Positions 1-9,300 of a stretch of DNA of 64,000 nt are shown piece after piece; the first letter of the stretch is position 1, and each line of letters begins with the position of its first letter. The notes below the pieces were generated by a model that was not told the DNA's origin, did not search any database, and was given only the letters and a program-made list of their open reading frames with translations. Source of the DNA: Lewinellaceae bacterium (GTDB lineage Bacteria; Bacteroidota; Bacteroidia; Chitinophagales; Saprospiraceae); assembly GCA_024644235.1 (NCBI GenBank), contig JAHELJ010000008.1, positions 85,113 to 149,112 on the forward strand, given 5' to 3'. Made by a program: the position numbers and the translations under genes.

Positions 1-341
1 TCCCCGGTCAGCAGAGTTTTGGCAAGCAGGTGATCCTGAATTTGCACGATCAGATCAAGGATGCTGGGTTCTACGATGTGTATTTGAGGGAGGATCAACC
101 ATTAGCCAGCTTTGCTTTCAACAGCAACCGGTTGGAGAGCGATCCGGTTTGTCAAAGTATCGAATATCTACGGCAACAATATGGTGACAGAGCGAATATT
201 GTGGGAAGAACTCAACTGGCCAACCTGGGACAATTCATCCAGGAGAAGGACCAAGGGATTGTTCTCTGGAAATACTGCCTCATATTCGCACTGATTTTTT
301 TAGCTTTGGAGGCACTCATCATTCGTTTTTGGAAAGCCTAA
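1..341 (+). CDS. BatA-like / vWA-type membrane protein, C-terminal fragment
   Basis: The reading frame is open at the left edge of the window, so only the last ~113 residues are present (first complete codon at position 3). The fragment ends in a hydrophobic helix (WKYCLIFALIFLALEALIIR) followed by a very short basic tail, as in the large BatA-domain proteins of Bacteroidota, which have an N-terminal BatA helix pair and a C-terminal membrane anchor. The next gene, 15 bases downstream, is a dihydroorotase homologue; as I recall, BatA-domain protein followed by dihydroorotase, DUF4199 and GT2 is a recurrent order in Bacteroidota. The family assignment rests on that context and the C-terminal anchor, because the diagnostic N-terminus is outside the window. 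Confidence 0.6.
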   Translation, partial: PGQQSFGKQVILNLHDQIKDAGFYDVYLREDQPLASFAFNSNRLESDPVCQSIEYLRQQYGDRANIVGRTQLANLGQFIQEKDQGIVLWKYCLIFALIFLALEALIIRFWKA

Positions 342-356
342 ATCCAGCCAATCTTC

Positions 357-1640
357 ATGACATTATTGCTTAGGCAGGTAAAGATCATCGATCCCACCTC
401 AGCACACGATGGACAGGTTAAAGATGTCTTAATCCGCAACGGAAAAATAGCAGCCATAAGGAAACGTGTTCCGGGGTCTTTCAAACGGACTGTTGCTCAT
501 GAGGGGCTCATGATCTCTCCTGGTTGGATCGATGTGGGCACCTTCATTGGAGATCCCGGCATGGAGCATATCGAGACCATGCAGTCTGCTTCCAAGGCAG
601 CTGCTGCCGGCGGATTTACCGGCATGGTAATGCTGCCTAATACGGAGCCAGCCTTACAGTCAAAATCTGAGATCGAATATATCCTCAATCGTTCACGCTC
701 CATGATCAGCAGGGTGTTTCCACTCGGTGCACTGACCAAGGCGTGTCAGGGCAACGAAATGGCGGAACTTGTGGATATGCATCATGCAGGCGCGGTGGGC
801 TTTACAGACGGCATGCATTCGATTCAGGAGGCAGGAGTATTATTAAGGGGGTTGGAGTATGTAAAGACCTTTGGCGGCATCGTGGTGAATCACCCGGATA
901 CTGAAGACATTGGTGCCCAGGGTATGATCCATGAAGGATCTGTCAGCGTATCACTGGGGCTGGTAGGTAAGCCTGATCTCGCCGAGGCGCTCATGGTTAA
1001 GAGAGATATCGATCTTCTGCGGTACAGCAATTCACGACTGCATGTACTCAACATCAGTAGCGCCAAAAGTGTCAAACTGGTCAGGTCTGCTAAAACAGAA
1101 GGCTTAAATCTCAGTTGCTCGGTACCGGTCATGAACCTGGTAGAGACTGATGAACGCATGTTGGGATTCGATAGTAATTTGAAGGTTAGACCTCCCCTTC
1201 GCTCCGAATCGGATAGGATCGCATTGGTGGAAGGTATTGCTGATGGAACCATTGACTTCGTCACCTCTAATCACCAGCCGGTGGAAGTGGAAAGGAAAAA
1301 ACTGGAATTCGCCTACGCAGCATACGGGTCCATTGGATTACAAACCGTACTTCCTCTTTTAATCAAAGGATTGGGAAGGAAAAAATCACCAGAGCGGATT
1401 GTACAGCTCTTATCACTCTCCCCAAGAAGGCATTTTAACTTGCCGGTGCCAAGTATCGACCAGGGCAAAATGGCGGAAATCACCTTGTTCGATCTAAATT
1501 CGCAATGGGAGCTTTCCCAGGATAAGATCCACTCCAAATCACTCAACTCTGCCTACGTTGGCATCCCATTGAAAGGTCGCAGTCTAGGTGTTGTGAATGG
1601 CGAAAAAGTGCACCTGCGGGATGGCCTGGGAAGTGGCTAA
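357..1640 (+). CDS. pyrC: Dihydroorotase homologue, probably catalytically inactive
   Basis: This 427-residue protein aligns by eye with class I dihydroorotases over its whole length: PGWID at 55-59, the AAAxGGFT and MLPNTEP blocks at 81-99, a GLVGKP block at 201-206, VRPPLR at 277-282 and the GTIDFVTSNHQP block at 297-308. Active dihydroorotases close the zinc site with DxHxH, HxxH and TDH motifs. Here DxHxH reads D59-V-G-T-F63, the second His of HxxH is Asn232, and the catalytic Asp is Asn305. His179, His229 and Asp151 remain. The fold should be intact but hydrolysis of dihydroorotate is doubtful. By analogy with the pseudo-dihydroorotases that partner aspartate transcarbamoylase in some bacteria, it may be structural; that role is inference. 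It is followed by DUF4199 and glycosyltransferase genes on the same strand. Confidence 0.85.
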   Translation: MTLLLRQVKIIDPTSAHDGQVKDVLIRNGKIAAIRKRVPGSFKRTVAHEGLMISPGWIDVGTFIGDPGMEHIETMQSASKAAAAGGFTGMVMLPNTEPALQSKSEIEYILNRSRSMISRVFPLGALTKACQGNEMAELVDMHHAGAVGFTDGMHSIQEAGVLLRGLEYVKTFGGIVVNHPDTEDIGAQGMIHEGSVSVSLGLVGKPDLAEALMVKRDIDLLRYSNSRLHVLNISSAKSVKLVRSAKTEGLNLSCSVPVMNLVETDERMLGFDSNLKVRPPLRSESDRIALVEGIADGTIDFVTSNHQPVEVERKKLEFAYAAYGSIGLQTVLPLLIKGLGRKKSPERIVQLLSLSPRRHFNLPVPSIDQGKMAEITLFDLNSQWELSQDKIHSKSLNSAYVGIPLKGRSLGVVNGEKVHLRDGLGSG

Positions 1641-1714
1641 AGCCAATCGGCATTTAGGAAAATAAGCTACCTTTAGATTGATCGATATTTATTGAATTAC
1701 TGAGAAACATAAAG

Positions 1715-2230
1715 ATGGATTCGAGTTCACCAGGTATTAAATATGGAATTTATGGAGGAATTGCCATATCAATCCTCACCCTTCTGATATATTTCATCAG
1801 CGAGGAAAGGCTGTTTTCACTGGCTCCTTCATTACTGGGTTTCCTGGTTTATATCGTAGCGATGGTGATGGCGGTTCGGGATAAAAGGACCTTGCAGGGC
1901 GACTTGATAAGTTTTGGTGAATCCTTCAAGGAAGGACTAAAAGTTTATTTAATCGCAGCTCTTGTGGCCACGATCACTATGGCGCTCCTGTTCAACCTCA
2001 TCGATCCTGATCTTCAGAACCTGGCGAAGGAGATGACGCTGGAACGACTAGAGAGTGCCCGTGGATTGCTGGGAGATGAAGGGGTAGAAGCTGCCATTGA
2101 AGGGATCGAATCCCAAGGCAATCCTTACAGCATCCAAAAGTTACTGCTGGGATATGGTGTTTCCGCTATATTTGGGGTGATCATCTCGGCCATTATTGGT
2201 GCGATTATGAAAAAGAATCCCCAAGTATAG
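1715..2230 (+). CDS. DUF4199 family membrane protein
   Basis: A 171-residue protein with four hydrophobic segments (about residues 9-28, 36-54, 79-97 and 145-166) and a charged loop between the third and fourth. The layout, with a short N-terminus before TM1 and a LLGYGVSAIFGVIISAIIGAIMKK-like end (residues ~144-167), fits the DUF4199 family, small inner-membrane proteins of unknown function that in Bacteroidota usually lie between dihydroorotase and a GT2 glycosyltransferase, as here. A TACCTTTA box at 1668-1675 resembles the -7 element and could give it its own promoter. The next gene starts 12 bases after its stop, so co-transcription is likely. Confidence 0.75.
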   Translation: MDSSSPGIKYGIYGGIAISILTLLIYFISEERLFSLAPSLLGFLVYIVAMVMAVRDKRTLQGDLISFGESFKEGLKVYLIAALVATITMALLFNLIDPDLQNLAKEMTLERLESARGLLGDEGVEAAIEGIESQGNPYSIQKLLLGYGVSAIFGVIISAIIGAIMKKNPQV

Positions 2231-2242
2231 TGTACTGATTTT

Positions 2243-3208
2243 ATGGACATTTCCGTTGTCGTCCCACTACTAAACGAAGAAGAATCCTTACCGGAGCTGG
2301 TGGCCTGGATAGACCGGGTCATGCTTGCCAATAACTTTTCGTACGAAGTGCTTCTCGTAGATGATGGAAGTACAGACGGCAGTTGGAAGGCTATCCAACT
2401 CTTGCAAGAGCAACATCCATCGGTAAAAGGCATTCGTTTTCAAAGGAACTATGGAAAATCGGCTGCCCTCAATACCGCCTTTCAACAGACTGGTGGAGAT
2501 GTCGTGATCACCATGGATGCCGACTTGCAGGATAGTCCGGATGAAATTCCCGAACTGTTCCATATGATCAAAGAGGGCCGGTACGATCTAGTATCGGGAT
2601 GGAAGAAAAAACGATACGATCCCCTCTCCAAAACGTTACCAACTAAATTATTCAATGCCGTCACTCGCAAGATGAGCGGGATAAGTCTGCATGATTTCAA
2701 CTGCGGTCTAAAGGCTTACCGTAAAGAAGTAGTAAAGAGTATAGAAGTATATGGAGAGATGCACAGGTACATTCCTGTATTGGCTAAATGGGCCGGCTAC
2801 ACTAAGATCGGGGAGAAGGCAGTAAGTCACCAAGCCCGGAAATATGGACACAGTAAGTTTGGGATGAGCCGCTTCATCAATGGCTTTCTGGACCTGCTTT
2901 CCATTATGCTGGTCGGAAAATTTGGCAAACGCCCCATGCACTTCTTTGGTACCATAGGTACCTTCACATTTATCATCGGTTTTTTCATACTCCTTTACCT
3001 ATCAGCATCAAAGCTCTGGTGGGATGAAACCGGGATAGCCGACCGTCCAATTTTCTACTTTGGAATCCTAGCTCTTATCATAGGAAGTCAGCTTTTCCTA
3101 TCCGGATTCTTGGCTGAACTTGTCGTTCGTAACAGTTCTCACCGCGATCATTATAAAATTGCCGATTCCATCGGATTTGAGCAATCCGTCACTGCTGTAA
3201 TGGAATAG
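2243..3208 (+). CDS. Family 2 glycosyltransferase (DPM1/GtrB-like)
   Basis: The 321-residue protein opens with the GT2 fold: SVVVPLLNEEESL at 4-16, DDGSTDGS at about 40-47, and the metal/nucleotide motif MDADLQDSPDEIPEL near 90-104. A QARKYGHSKFGMSRF block near 197-211 is typical of the polyprenyl-phosphate sugar transferases. Two hydrophobic helices follow (about 236-258 and 270-291). This is the dolichol-phosphate-mannose synthase/GtrB/ArnC type, which moves a sugar from a nucleotide donor to undecaprenyl phosphate at the inner face of the membrane. The sugar cannot be told from sequence. It sits between DUF4199 and gmhA in a tight same-strand run. Confidence 0.9.
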   Translation: MDISVVVPLLNEEESLPELVAWIDRVMLANNFSYEVLLVDDGSTDGSWKAIQLLQEQHPSVKGIRFQRNYGKSAALNTAFQQTGGDVVITMDADLQDSPDEIPELFHMIKEGRYDLVSGWKKKRYDPLSKTLPTKLFNAVTRKMSGISLHDFNCGLKAYRKEVVKSIEVYGEMHRYIPVLAKWAGYTKIGEKAVSHQARKYGHSKFGMSRFINGFLDLLSIMLVGKFGKRPMHFFGTIGTFTFIIGFFILLYLSASKLWWDETGIADRPIFYFGILALIIGSQLFLSGFLAELVVRNSSHRDHYKIADSIGFEQSVTAVME

Positions 3209-3229
3209 ACAACTAAAAAGATTCTGCAT

Positions 3230-3805
3230 TTGAAGTCCATCATCCTAAAGTCCTTTTCTGATCACTTGCAAGTGACAGAGGATCTATTTCGCAATGAGTA
3301 TGTAATAGCAGCCCTGGAACAAGCGGCACAAAACTGTATACAGGCCCTGAAAAAAGGAAACAAGATTCTTTTTTGCGGAAATGGAGGCAGCGCCGCCGAT
3401 GCTCAGCATCTTGCTGCCGAGCTATCCGGGAGATATCTGAAGGATCGCAGTCCTTTATTCGCCGAGGCCCTTCATGTCAACTCTTCCTACCTGACAGCAG
3501 TGGGCAACGATTATGGATTCGATGAGGTTTACGCCCGTGCAGTATTGGCCAAAGGTCAAACAGGCGATGTCCTGATCGGCTTGAGCACCTCCGGCACATC
3601 TACAAACGTCATTCGTGCCTTTGTAGAAGCCAAGCGGATCGGTCTGCAGACGATCTCTATGACCGGACTGACGGGCGGGGAGTTGAAGGTCCTCAGCGAC
3701 ATATGGCTGGCGGTGCCATCGGAAGACACACCCAGGATTCAGGAATGCCATATCATGATGGGTCACATCTTGTGTAATCTGATTGAGGAAGTCATTTTTC
3801 CGTAA
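3230..3805 (+). CDS. gmhA: Phosphoheptose isomerase (SIS domain)
   Basis: A 191-residue single-SIS-domain protein with the GmhA signature: FCGNGGSAADAQHLAAEL near 48-65, TAVGNDYGFDEVYAR near 90-104, GLSTSGTSTNV near 117-127, and the C-terminal ECHIMMGHILCNLIE. GmhA converts sedoheptulose 7-phosphate to glycero-manno-heptose 7-phosphate, the first step of ADP-heptose synthesis for LPS or capsule. The start is TTG at 3230, 21 bases after the glycosyltransferase stop; no ATG is available in the first part of the frame. No other heptose-pathway gene is seen nearby, so the sugar branch it feeds is unknown. Confidence 0.9.
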   Translation: MKSIILKSFSDHLQVTEDLFRNEYVIAALEQAAQNCIQALKKGNKILFCGNGGSAADAQHLAAELSGRYLKDRSPLFAEALHVNSSYLTAVGNDYGFDEVYARAVLAKGQTGDVLIGLSTSGTSTNVIRAFVEAKRIGLQTISMTGLTGGELKVLSDIWLAVPSEDTPRIQECHIMMGHILCNLIEEVIFP

Positions 3806-3808
3806 GAG

Positions 3809-5083
3809 TCATCCTCGATAAAGGTGATCTATATCTACCTCGGACAATGAAGTTGATCCGCACAATGCCATAGTGAGTTCAAATTCCGCTAACATATTCT
3901 CCAATTGCTCATGCACGCCTAGTTCACCGCCAGCTGCCAATGCATACACATAAGGCCGGCCAATACCCACCATAGTTGCGCCCAGAGCCAGTGCCTTGTA
4001 CGCATCGGATCCACCGCGGACACCGCTATCAAACAGAATGGGTACATTCCCATTCAGCTCTTTGCTGATGGATGTCAAAGCATCCAGTGCTCCTATGGCT
4101 CCGTCTATCTGTCTGCCACCATGATTCGACACATAGATGGCGTCGACACCCTCATCATGCGCCCGCTTTGCATCACTGGTATGAAGGATGCCTTTAAGTA
4201 TGATGGGAAGTTTGGTGATAGATCTTAAGAATCCCAGATCATCCCAGGTCAGCGACGGTCTGATGTAAATGTTTATGAATTTTTGCACTGATTTCAAGCC
4301 GACACGGCTACGAAGGTTTTGAAAAGTGCTTCCTGGATGCCTTTGGGCCATGCTGAAAAAAGCCTTTATCGCATGCCAATTCAACCGACCAGCACTCGGC
4401 ATTCCGGACTCCTCCAGCACCAGGTCTCTAAAGACGGGATCCGACGTATACTGGGCAATGCCTTTACCAACCAGGAATGGCAAACTCGCATTGTCTAGAT
4501 CACGCACTCTCCAACCCAGAAATGTGGTATCGAGGGTAACCACGATTCCCCGGCACCCTACTTTTTCTGCCCGCTGTACTAAGCTCCTCACCAGATCATC
4601 AGATTTGCTCCAGTACAGTTGGAAAAACGTTGCACATGTTGGCGCGGTGGCAGTAATTGACTCCATGTCCATACTGCTTTGATTGCTGATCATCAGTGGA
4701 AGATCAACGTCCTCTGCAGCCTGGGCCACAGCAAGGTCTGCCTGGGGGTGAGCGAGTTCCAGCACTCCGATAGGACATAGGAAAAAGGGTGAGGCATACG
4801 ATGCTCCAAACAAACTCACTTCCGTATTGACTTCCGAGACATCTACCAGCATACGTGGGGTAATCCTCCATCGGTCGAATGCCCGTCGGTTCTCCTTGAT
4901 CGTATCTTCTCTGCCGGCACCTCCATCGATATAGTCGAACGCATCGCGCGGTAGGCGATTTCTGCAGATCTCGATGATCTGCTTCAGATCTATTGGAATA
5001 TGTGTTCGCTTGCCTTGCAGGCCTGCGAGATAGATTTGTTTCTGCCGGTCCACTGCCCGGTTAGGAGTTGACTTCATGTCCAA
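3809..5083 (-). CDS. FMN-dependent alpha-hydroxy acid dehydrogenase/oxidase
   Basis: A 424-residue member of the lactate/glycolate oxidase superfamily. Visible landmarks are RDAFDYIDGGAGRED near 41-55 (FMN end of the barrel), the ISNQSSMDMESI block, LPIILKGILHTSDA with the FMN-binding Lys, and SNHGGRQIDG with the catalytic His and substrate-binding Arg. The 424-residue length and the pattern RPSLTWDDLGFLRSITK are closer to bacterial lactate dehydrogenase/lactate 2-monooxygenase than to plant glycolate oxidases. It should oxidise a 2-hydroxy acid, probably lactate; the electron acceptor is unknown. It is convergent with gmhA, with three bases between the stops. Confidence 0.85.
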   Translation of the reverse strand: MDMKSTPNRAVDRQKQIYLAGLQGKRTHIPIDLKQIIEICRNRLPRDAFDYIDGGAGREDTIKENRRAFDRWRITPRMLVDVSEVNTEVSLFGASYASPFFLCPIGVLELAHPQADLAVAQAAEDVDLPLMISNQSSMDMESITATAPTCATFFQLYWSKSDDLVRSLVQRAEKVGCRGIVVTLDTTFLGWRVRDLDNASLPFLVGKGIAQYTSDPVFRDLVLEESGMPSAGRLNWHAIKAFFSMAQRHPGSTFQNLRSRVGLKSVQKFINIYIRPSLTWDDLGFLRSITKLPIILKGILHTSDAKRAHDEGVDAIYVSNHGGRQIDGAIGALDALTSISKELNGNVPILFDSGVRGGSDAYKALALGATMVGIGRPYVYALAAGGELGVHEQLENMLAEFELTMALCGSTSLSEVDIDHLYRG

Positions 5084-5154
5084 ACGACTAAATATAGTTC
5101 TTGTCAGATGAATTCATCGGGTTGCCGGCATATGGTTGCCTGACTAATTAGGTT

Positions 5155-5162
5155 TAACTTTG
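5155..5162 (+). promoter_or_regulatory. Candidate Bacteroidota -7 box
   Basis: TAACTTTG matches the TAnnTTTG -7 element. A TTG lies 16 bases upstream (5136-5138), shorter than the usual 19-21. The box ends only four bases before the ATG at 5167, so if used the transcript would be nearly leaderless. Confidence 0.35.
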
Positions 5163-5166
5163 GGGA

Positions 5167-5730
5167 ATGAAGTACTGGTTGGTATGTTTTACTCTGTGCT
5201 GTAGTCTCTTATCCATGGGGCAAGACCCGTCTTCTTCGGGCGGATATTTCCTGGTAGAAGAGGAGAAATTTACGCTTCCTGAAGCAGCCATCATAGATCA
5301 TTATCTCGACTCTTCTCCGATGGCTTTCATGGCAAATGATATGGAAGGCATAGAGCGCCATCTGGGCAACTACAGTGGCCAAATGGTCCTGCTTTGGTTT
5401 TGGAAGACCGATTGTCCATTATGTCTTGCCGAGATAAAAGGATTGAATGCCTTGAGAGAAGAGTTTTTTGACTCCTTCACTTTGCTATCATTGGCTGATG
5501 ACAATAGAGAAATTTTAAGCTCTTTTCTACAGAGCAACACCGTTAACTTTCCGATCATTCCTAACGCCAGAATACTTGCAGAAGGAGCCTACGCCCATGA
5601 TCTGGGCTATCCGCGGCTTTTTATCATTGGCCACGACGGCCTGATCGATGCCATACTTCCTCACTCTTACTTCCAGGGGGATCATGATTTAAAAAGCCTT
5701 CTTACTTCCATCATCAAAAAAACACGGTAG
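5167..5730 (+). CDS. Secreted thioredoxin-like (TlpA/AhpC-TSA type) protein
   Basis: The 187-residue product starts with a signal peptide (MKYWLVCFTLCCSLLSMGQ) and carries a thioredoxin-fold domain: LLWFWKTDCPLCLAEIKGLN near 75-94 holds the CxxC pair as CPLC, and GYPRLFIIGHDGLI near 155-168 holds the cis-Pro loop. It is likely a periplasmic thiol-disulfide protein of the TlpA/ResA group that reduces or shields cysteines of an envelope partner. The ATG at 5167 gives a full signal peptide. Its TAG stop is followed at once, in the same frame, by the TTG of queE. Confidence 0.8.
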   Translation: MKYWLVCFTLCCSLLSMGQDPSSSGGYFLVEEEKFTLPEAAIIDHYLDSSPMAFMANDMEGIERHLGNYSGQMVLLWFWKTDCPLCLAEIKGLNALREEFFDSFTLLSLADDNREILSSFLQSNTVNFPIIPNARILAEGAYAHDLGYPRLFIIGHDGLIDAILPHSYFQGDHDLKSLLTSIIKKTR

Positions 5731-6375
5731 TTGGCAGCAGCTATATATTCGGTCAAGGAGATATACTTTACGATCCAGGGAGAAGGAATGCAGACTGGCA
5801 GGCCGGCTGTATTTCTTCGTTTTGCAGGCTGCAATCTATGGTCTGGCCGCGAAGAAGACCGGTATAAAGCCATCTGCCAGTTCTGCGATACGGATTTTTT
5901 CGGAGTGGATGGGGTGAATGGCGGCAAATACGAAGTTGAGCCACTGGTAGAAAAAGTAGGTGGCCTCTGGCCGAGCTCCACAAAAGACAACGATCGATAC
6001 GTGGTCTGTACCGGAGGTGAGCCTTTGCTGCAGCTTGATGAGATGCTTATTCACGAGCTTCACAAAGCCGGATTTGCAGTCGGCATCGAAACCAATGGCA
6101 CGATCTCCGTACCGAGCGGAGTCGACTGGATCTGTGTGAGCCCTAAAGCGGGATCGGACTGCATCGTTAAATCAGGTAACGAGCTGAAACTGGTCTATCC
6201 TCAGAAAGGCCTTGATCCCAGTCAGTTTGAAGATTGGGACTTCGAGTTTTATTTTCTGCAGCCGATGGACGGTCCTGATCTGGAATCAAATACCAAGAAA
6301 ACAATTGAGTATTGTCTTAACCATCCGCGTTGGCGCTTAAGCCTTCAGATGCATAAGCTGGCAGGCCTGAAATAA
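5731..6375 (+). CDS. queE: 7-carboxy-7-deazaguanine synthase
   Basis: A 214-residue radical SAM enzyme that converts 6-carboxytetrahydropterin to 7-carboxy-7-deazaguanine in queuosine precursor synthesis. The N-terminus has YSVKEIYFTIQGEG and LRFAGCNLWSG, and the cluster cysteines are C34, C49 and C52, the C-x14-C-x2-C spacing known in some QueE enzymes rather than CxxxCxxC. CTGGEPLLQ and GIETNGT follow. No ATG lies before the QGEG motif, so the TTG at 5731, abutting the TAG of the thioredoxin-like gene, is the best start. Its last 59 bases overlap the end of the convergent helicase gene. queG is at 18.4 kb; queC, queD and queF are not in the window. Confidence 0.92.
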   Translation: MAAAIYSVKEIYFTIQGEGMQTGRPAVFLRFAGCNLWSGREEDRYKAICQFCDTDFFGVDGVNGGKYEVEPLVEKVGGLWPSSTKDNDRYVVCTGGEPLLQLDEMLIHELHKAGFAVGIETNGTISVPSGVDWICVSPKAGSDCIVKSGNELKLVYPQKGLDPSQFEDWDFEFYFLQPMDGPDLESNTKKTIEYCLNHPRWRLSLQMHKLAGLK

Positions 6376-9300
6376 TGGCTTGACTGAGCTGATAACTATC
6401 TATGAAAGCCCCGTAGGTTTTATCCTCCGAAAGAATATCAGGATCACCCAAAACGATGAGCTGCTCCCTTGCCCTTGTAAGGGCCACATTCAACTTCCGG
6501 TCTATTCCTTCGGTAGAACGCGAAATGAGCGACTGCAATTGATTCTTTGAATTCACACACAACGAGAGAATGATGATGTCTCTGGCTCCACCCTGATATC
6601 TTTCCACCGTATCGATGGTGATCGTAGCCGGATCAAAACCGCTCTCCCAAAGCTTCTGACGGATCATGGCGATCTGAGCACGATAGGGAGTGATTACTCC
6701 CAAGCTACCTGAAGCTATCGTCTTTCCATTGAACTTCATAATTCTATCTATCTCGAGGATCAATGCCACAACCAGGTCCGCTTCTTTGTCATTGGTTTTA
6801 CTATTGAACAATTCTCCTGACGGAACGGGGATAAATGCCACCCGGCGATTAACGAGGAAGTGCTTTGGATCTTCGGGATGTCGCCAGGGAATTCCCTGCG
6901 TCTGTCGCCTTTCATCGGGGCCTGGCAGCACCTTCAGCATGCCCTCATAAAAATGCTCACTGGGAAACTTCATTATATCCTGGTGCATTCGACCCTGGTG
7001 GCTGAGGCGGTTGAAAGCCCAATGCCATCCCTCCTGTCTGCATCTCTTGAACACCCGTTCAAAATATGAATCGCCTACATCATGAAGGCCGATTGCATGA
7101 AGGGCATCATCGCTAACCCGCCTGCTGTCGCTGGTTTGACCAACTACCGCCGACAACTGCCGGTGATCACCGATCAGCAGCGTCTTCCGGAATAAGGGAA
7201 GTAATCCTGCCATCATGGGTTCCAATATTTGGGTGGCTTCATCGATGATCACCCGGTCAAAATCAATGAGATCAAAGAGTTCCTTCTTACCCATGATGGA
7301 GGAAACAGTACCAATAATGATCCGGTGAGACTGGATCACTTTTCGCAGGTCCGACCGTTTACTGATGTCAGCAATTTTTTCGTTGAGAAGGTGGGATCGA
7401 TGCATTGGGTCGGTAGAATATCTGGAGCCAATGCGGATATAATCATTATTGGGAGTCTCAATGGTTTCAATCGCCCGGCACATTTCATCTACCGCCCGGT
7501 TGGTATAGGCCATGAGCAGGATAACTTCTTTCGAATGCAGCATCAGGTGACGTACAAATAGGCGCAACATCATGCTTGTTTTCCCGGTGCCCGGTGGTCC
7601 CCAAAGCAGATAGTAATCCTGAGCATTCAACATCTCGTTGAAAACCAAATTCTGCTCCTCAGTTAAGTCATCCTGTGTCACTGGCTCCCCCTTAAGCGGT
7701 GGCCGAGGTGCCTTTAGCGTTAGAAACCTTTGTCGTGCAGCAAGATCGCAACCGGTAAACTCAAACAGTGCACGGTACTGACCTGAAAAGGAACTATCGA
7801 GAACATCGTGCTCAAGATTCCAATACTTATTTTGCTCGAAAAGGGAGTGATTAAATTGCTTGGCACGCAAGCGAAACACGATCTCGTCTTCGTTGAGTTC
7901 AATGATACTTCCTTTAAAAAGTTGGGTGTCGAGCGGATACGCATACTCATCTCCAGGATACAAAACCGCAAGGTCACCCTGACGAAAATTTGCCAGTGGA
8001 TTCGTACGTTTAGTACGTTCAAACTTGATGACCGGTTCAGCCTCGAATGATGCACGTTCTTTAATTAGCAGGTGACTGATCACGTTGAAATCCGACTCTT
8101 TCTCAGAAAGGGCGTTTAGCCAAAGAGAAGCCTGACCGTTGTTGCGATTTTGTCCTTCCACCCCCACCTTGGAAAGTTTTTGTTCCCGCGCTACGAAGCC
8201 GCTCATTAGGAGAAAATACTTTTGCTCGAGCAGGGTAAGTTGACTGAATCTACTTTCAATCAGCTCCATGTCTCTTTTAATGAATCCAAAAGCCCGGTCT
8301 TTGTCGGCACGGACAAGTGATAGAAACGTCGTTGGATCATTCAAATGATGATCTACTGCTCCCAACTCCCTTTCGAAGCTGATGAGTCGATTTCTCACAT
8401 TGAGAGCTTCATATTGCTGAGATCTTACAGCCGGAGCAAAACGAAGGTGGTCAGAATCCTTTATGGAGTATAGTATGTAATTAGTGGGCCTCAGTTTTCC
8501 CTGCGATACCGATTTGATCAGCAGATCATAGAGCAAGGTCTGAACATAATGGGAATGGCTAAGGCCGTAGGCATTCGGTTTAAAAGGCTTACCGGATTTG
8601 AGTTCGATGATAGAAGCATCGTCCACAATATCCGGATGATCATGGAGTACGTCCAGCCTCCCTTGTAATCCATACTGCTCAGAGTAAAAAGTGGGTTCGA
8701 GAAAACAGTGCTGTACCTCAATGCCGTGTTTGGGAAGATCCTGTTTTATCACCTGCTTCAGACTCACATAGTGCCGCCGAGCCATTTGTACAATCTCACG
8801 GGCGGTTGGATCATCAAAGAGTGAAAAGGCCAAGGGATTTAGGTGAAAAACCCGGCCTATGAGATCTTTGAAACTCTGATCCGGATCTGCCATAAGTTCA
8901 TCGAGAAAAAAATTAGCAATATGCCCCAGCATGAGATACTTGCTGCTTGCTAGAGGTAGAAACTTCTTGGAGATATAGGGAAAATAAGTGATGCCAAAGT
9001 CTTTAAAGCACTCTGCCACAGCAGTGATGTCGATCAAGTGGTCGGGTTCGAAGACAAAAGCTCTTGGCTCATAGTATCCATCTGTGTCGATCTCCACGTC
9101 AATGAGGTTGACTTCCAATGGCAGATGGATTGTTTTATCAAGCAAATCAATACTAGTGTTGAAATTCTCATTGCGATCCTCCACATTGTAACGGATATGG
9201 ATCGGCTTATCCGGCGCCGAGTGATTGATGCCTTGCAGAACCTCTTCATCCTGTACTTTCTTGATCAGAAGTACCCGGACACATTTCTCAAATTTTACAA

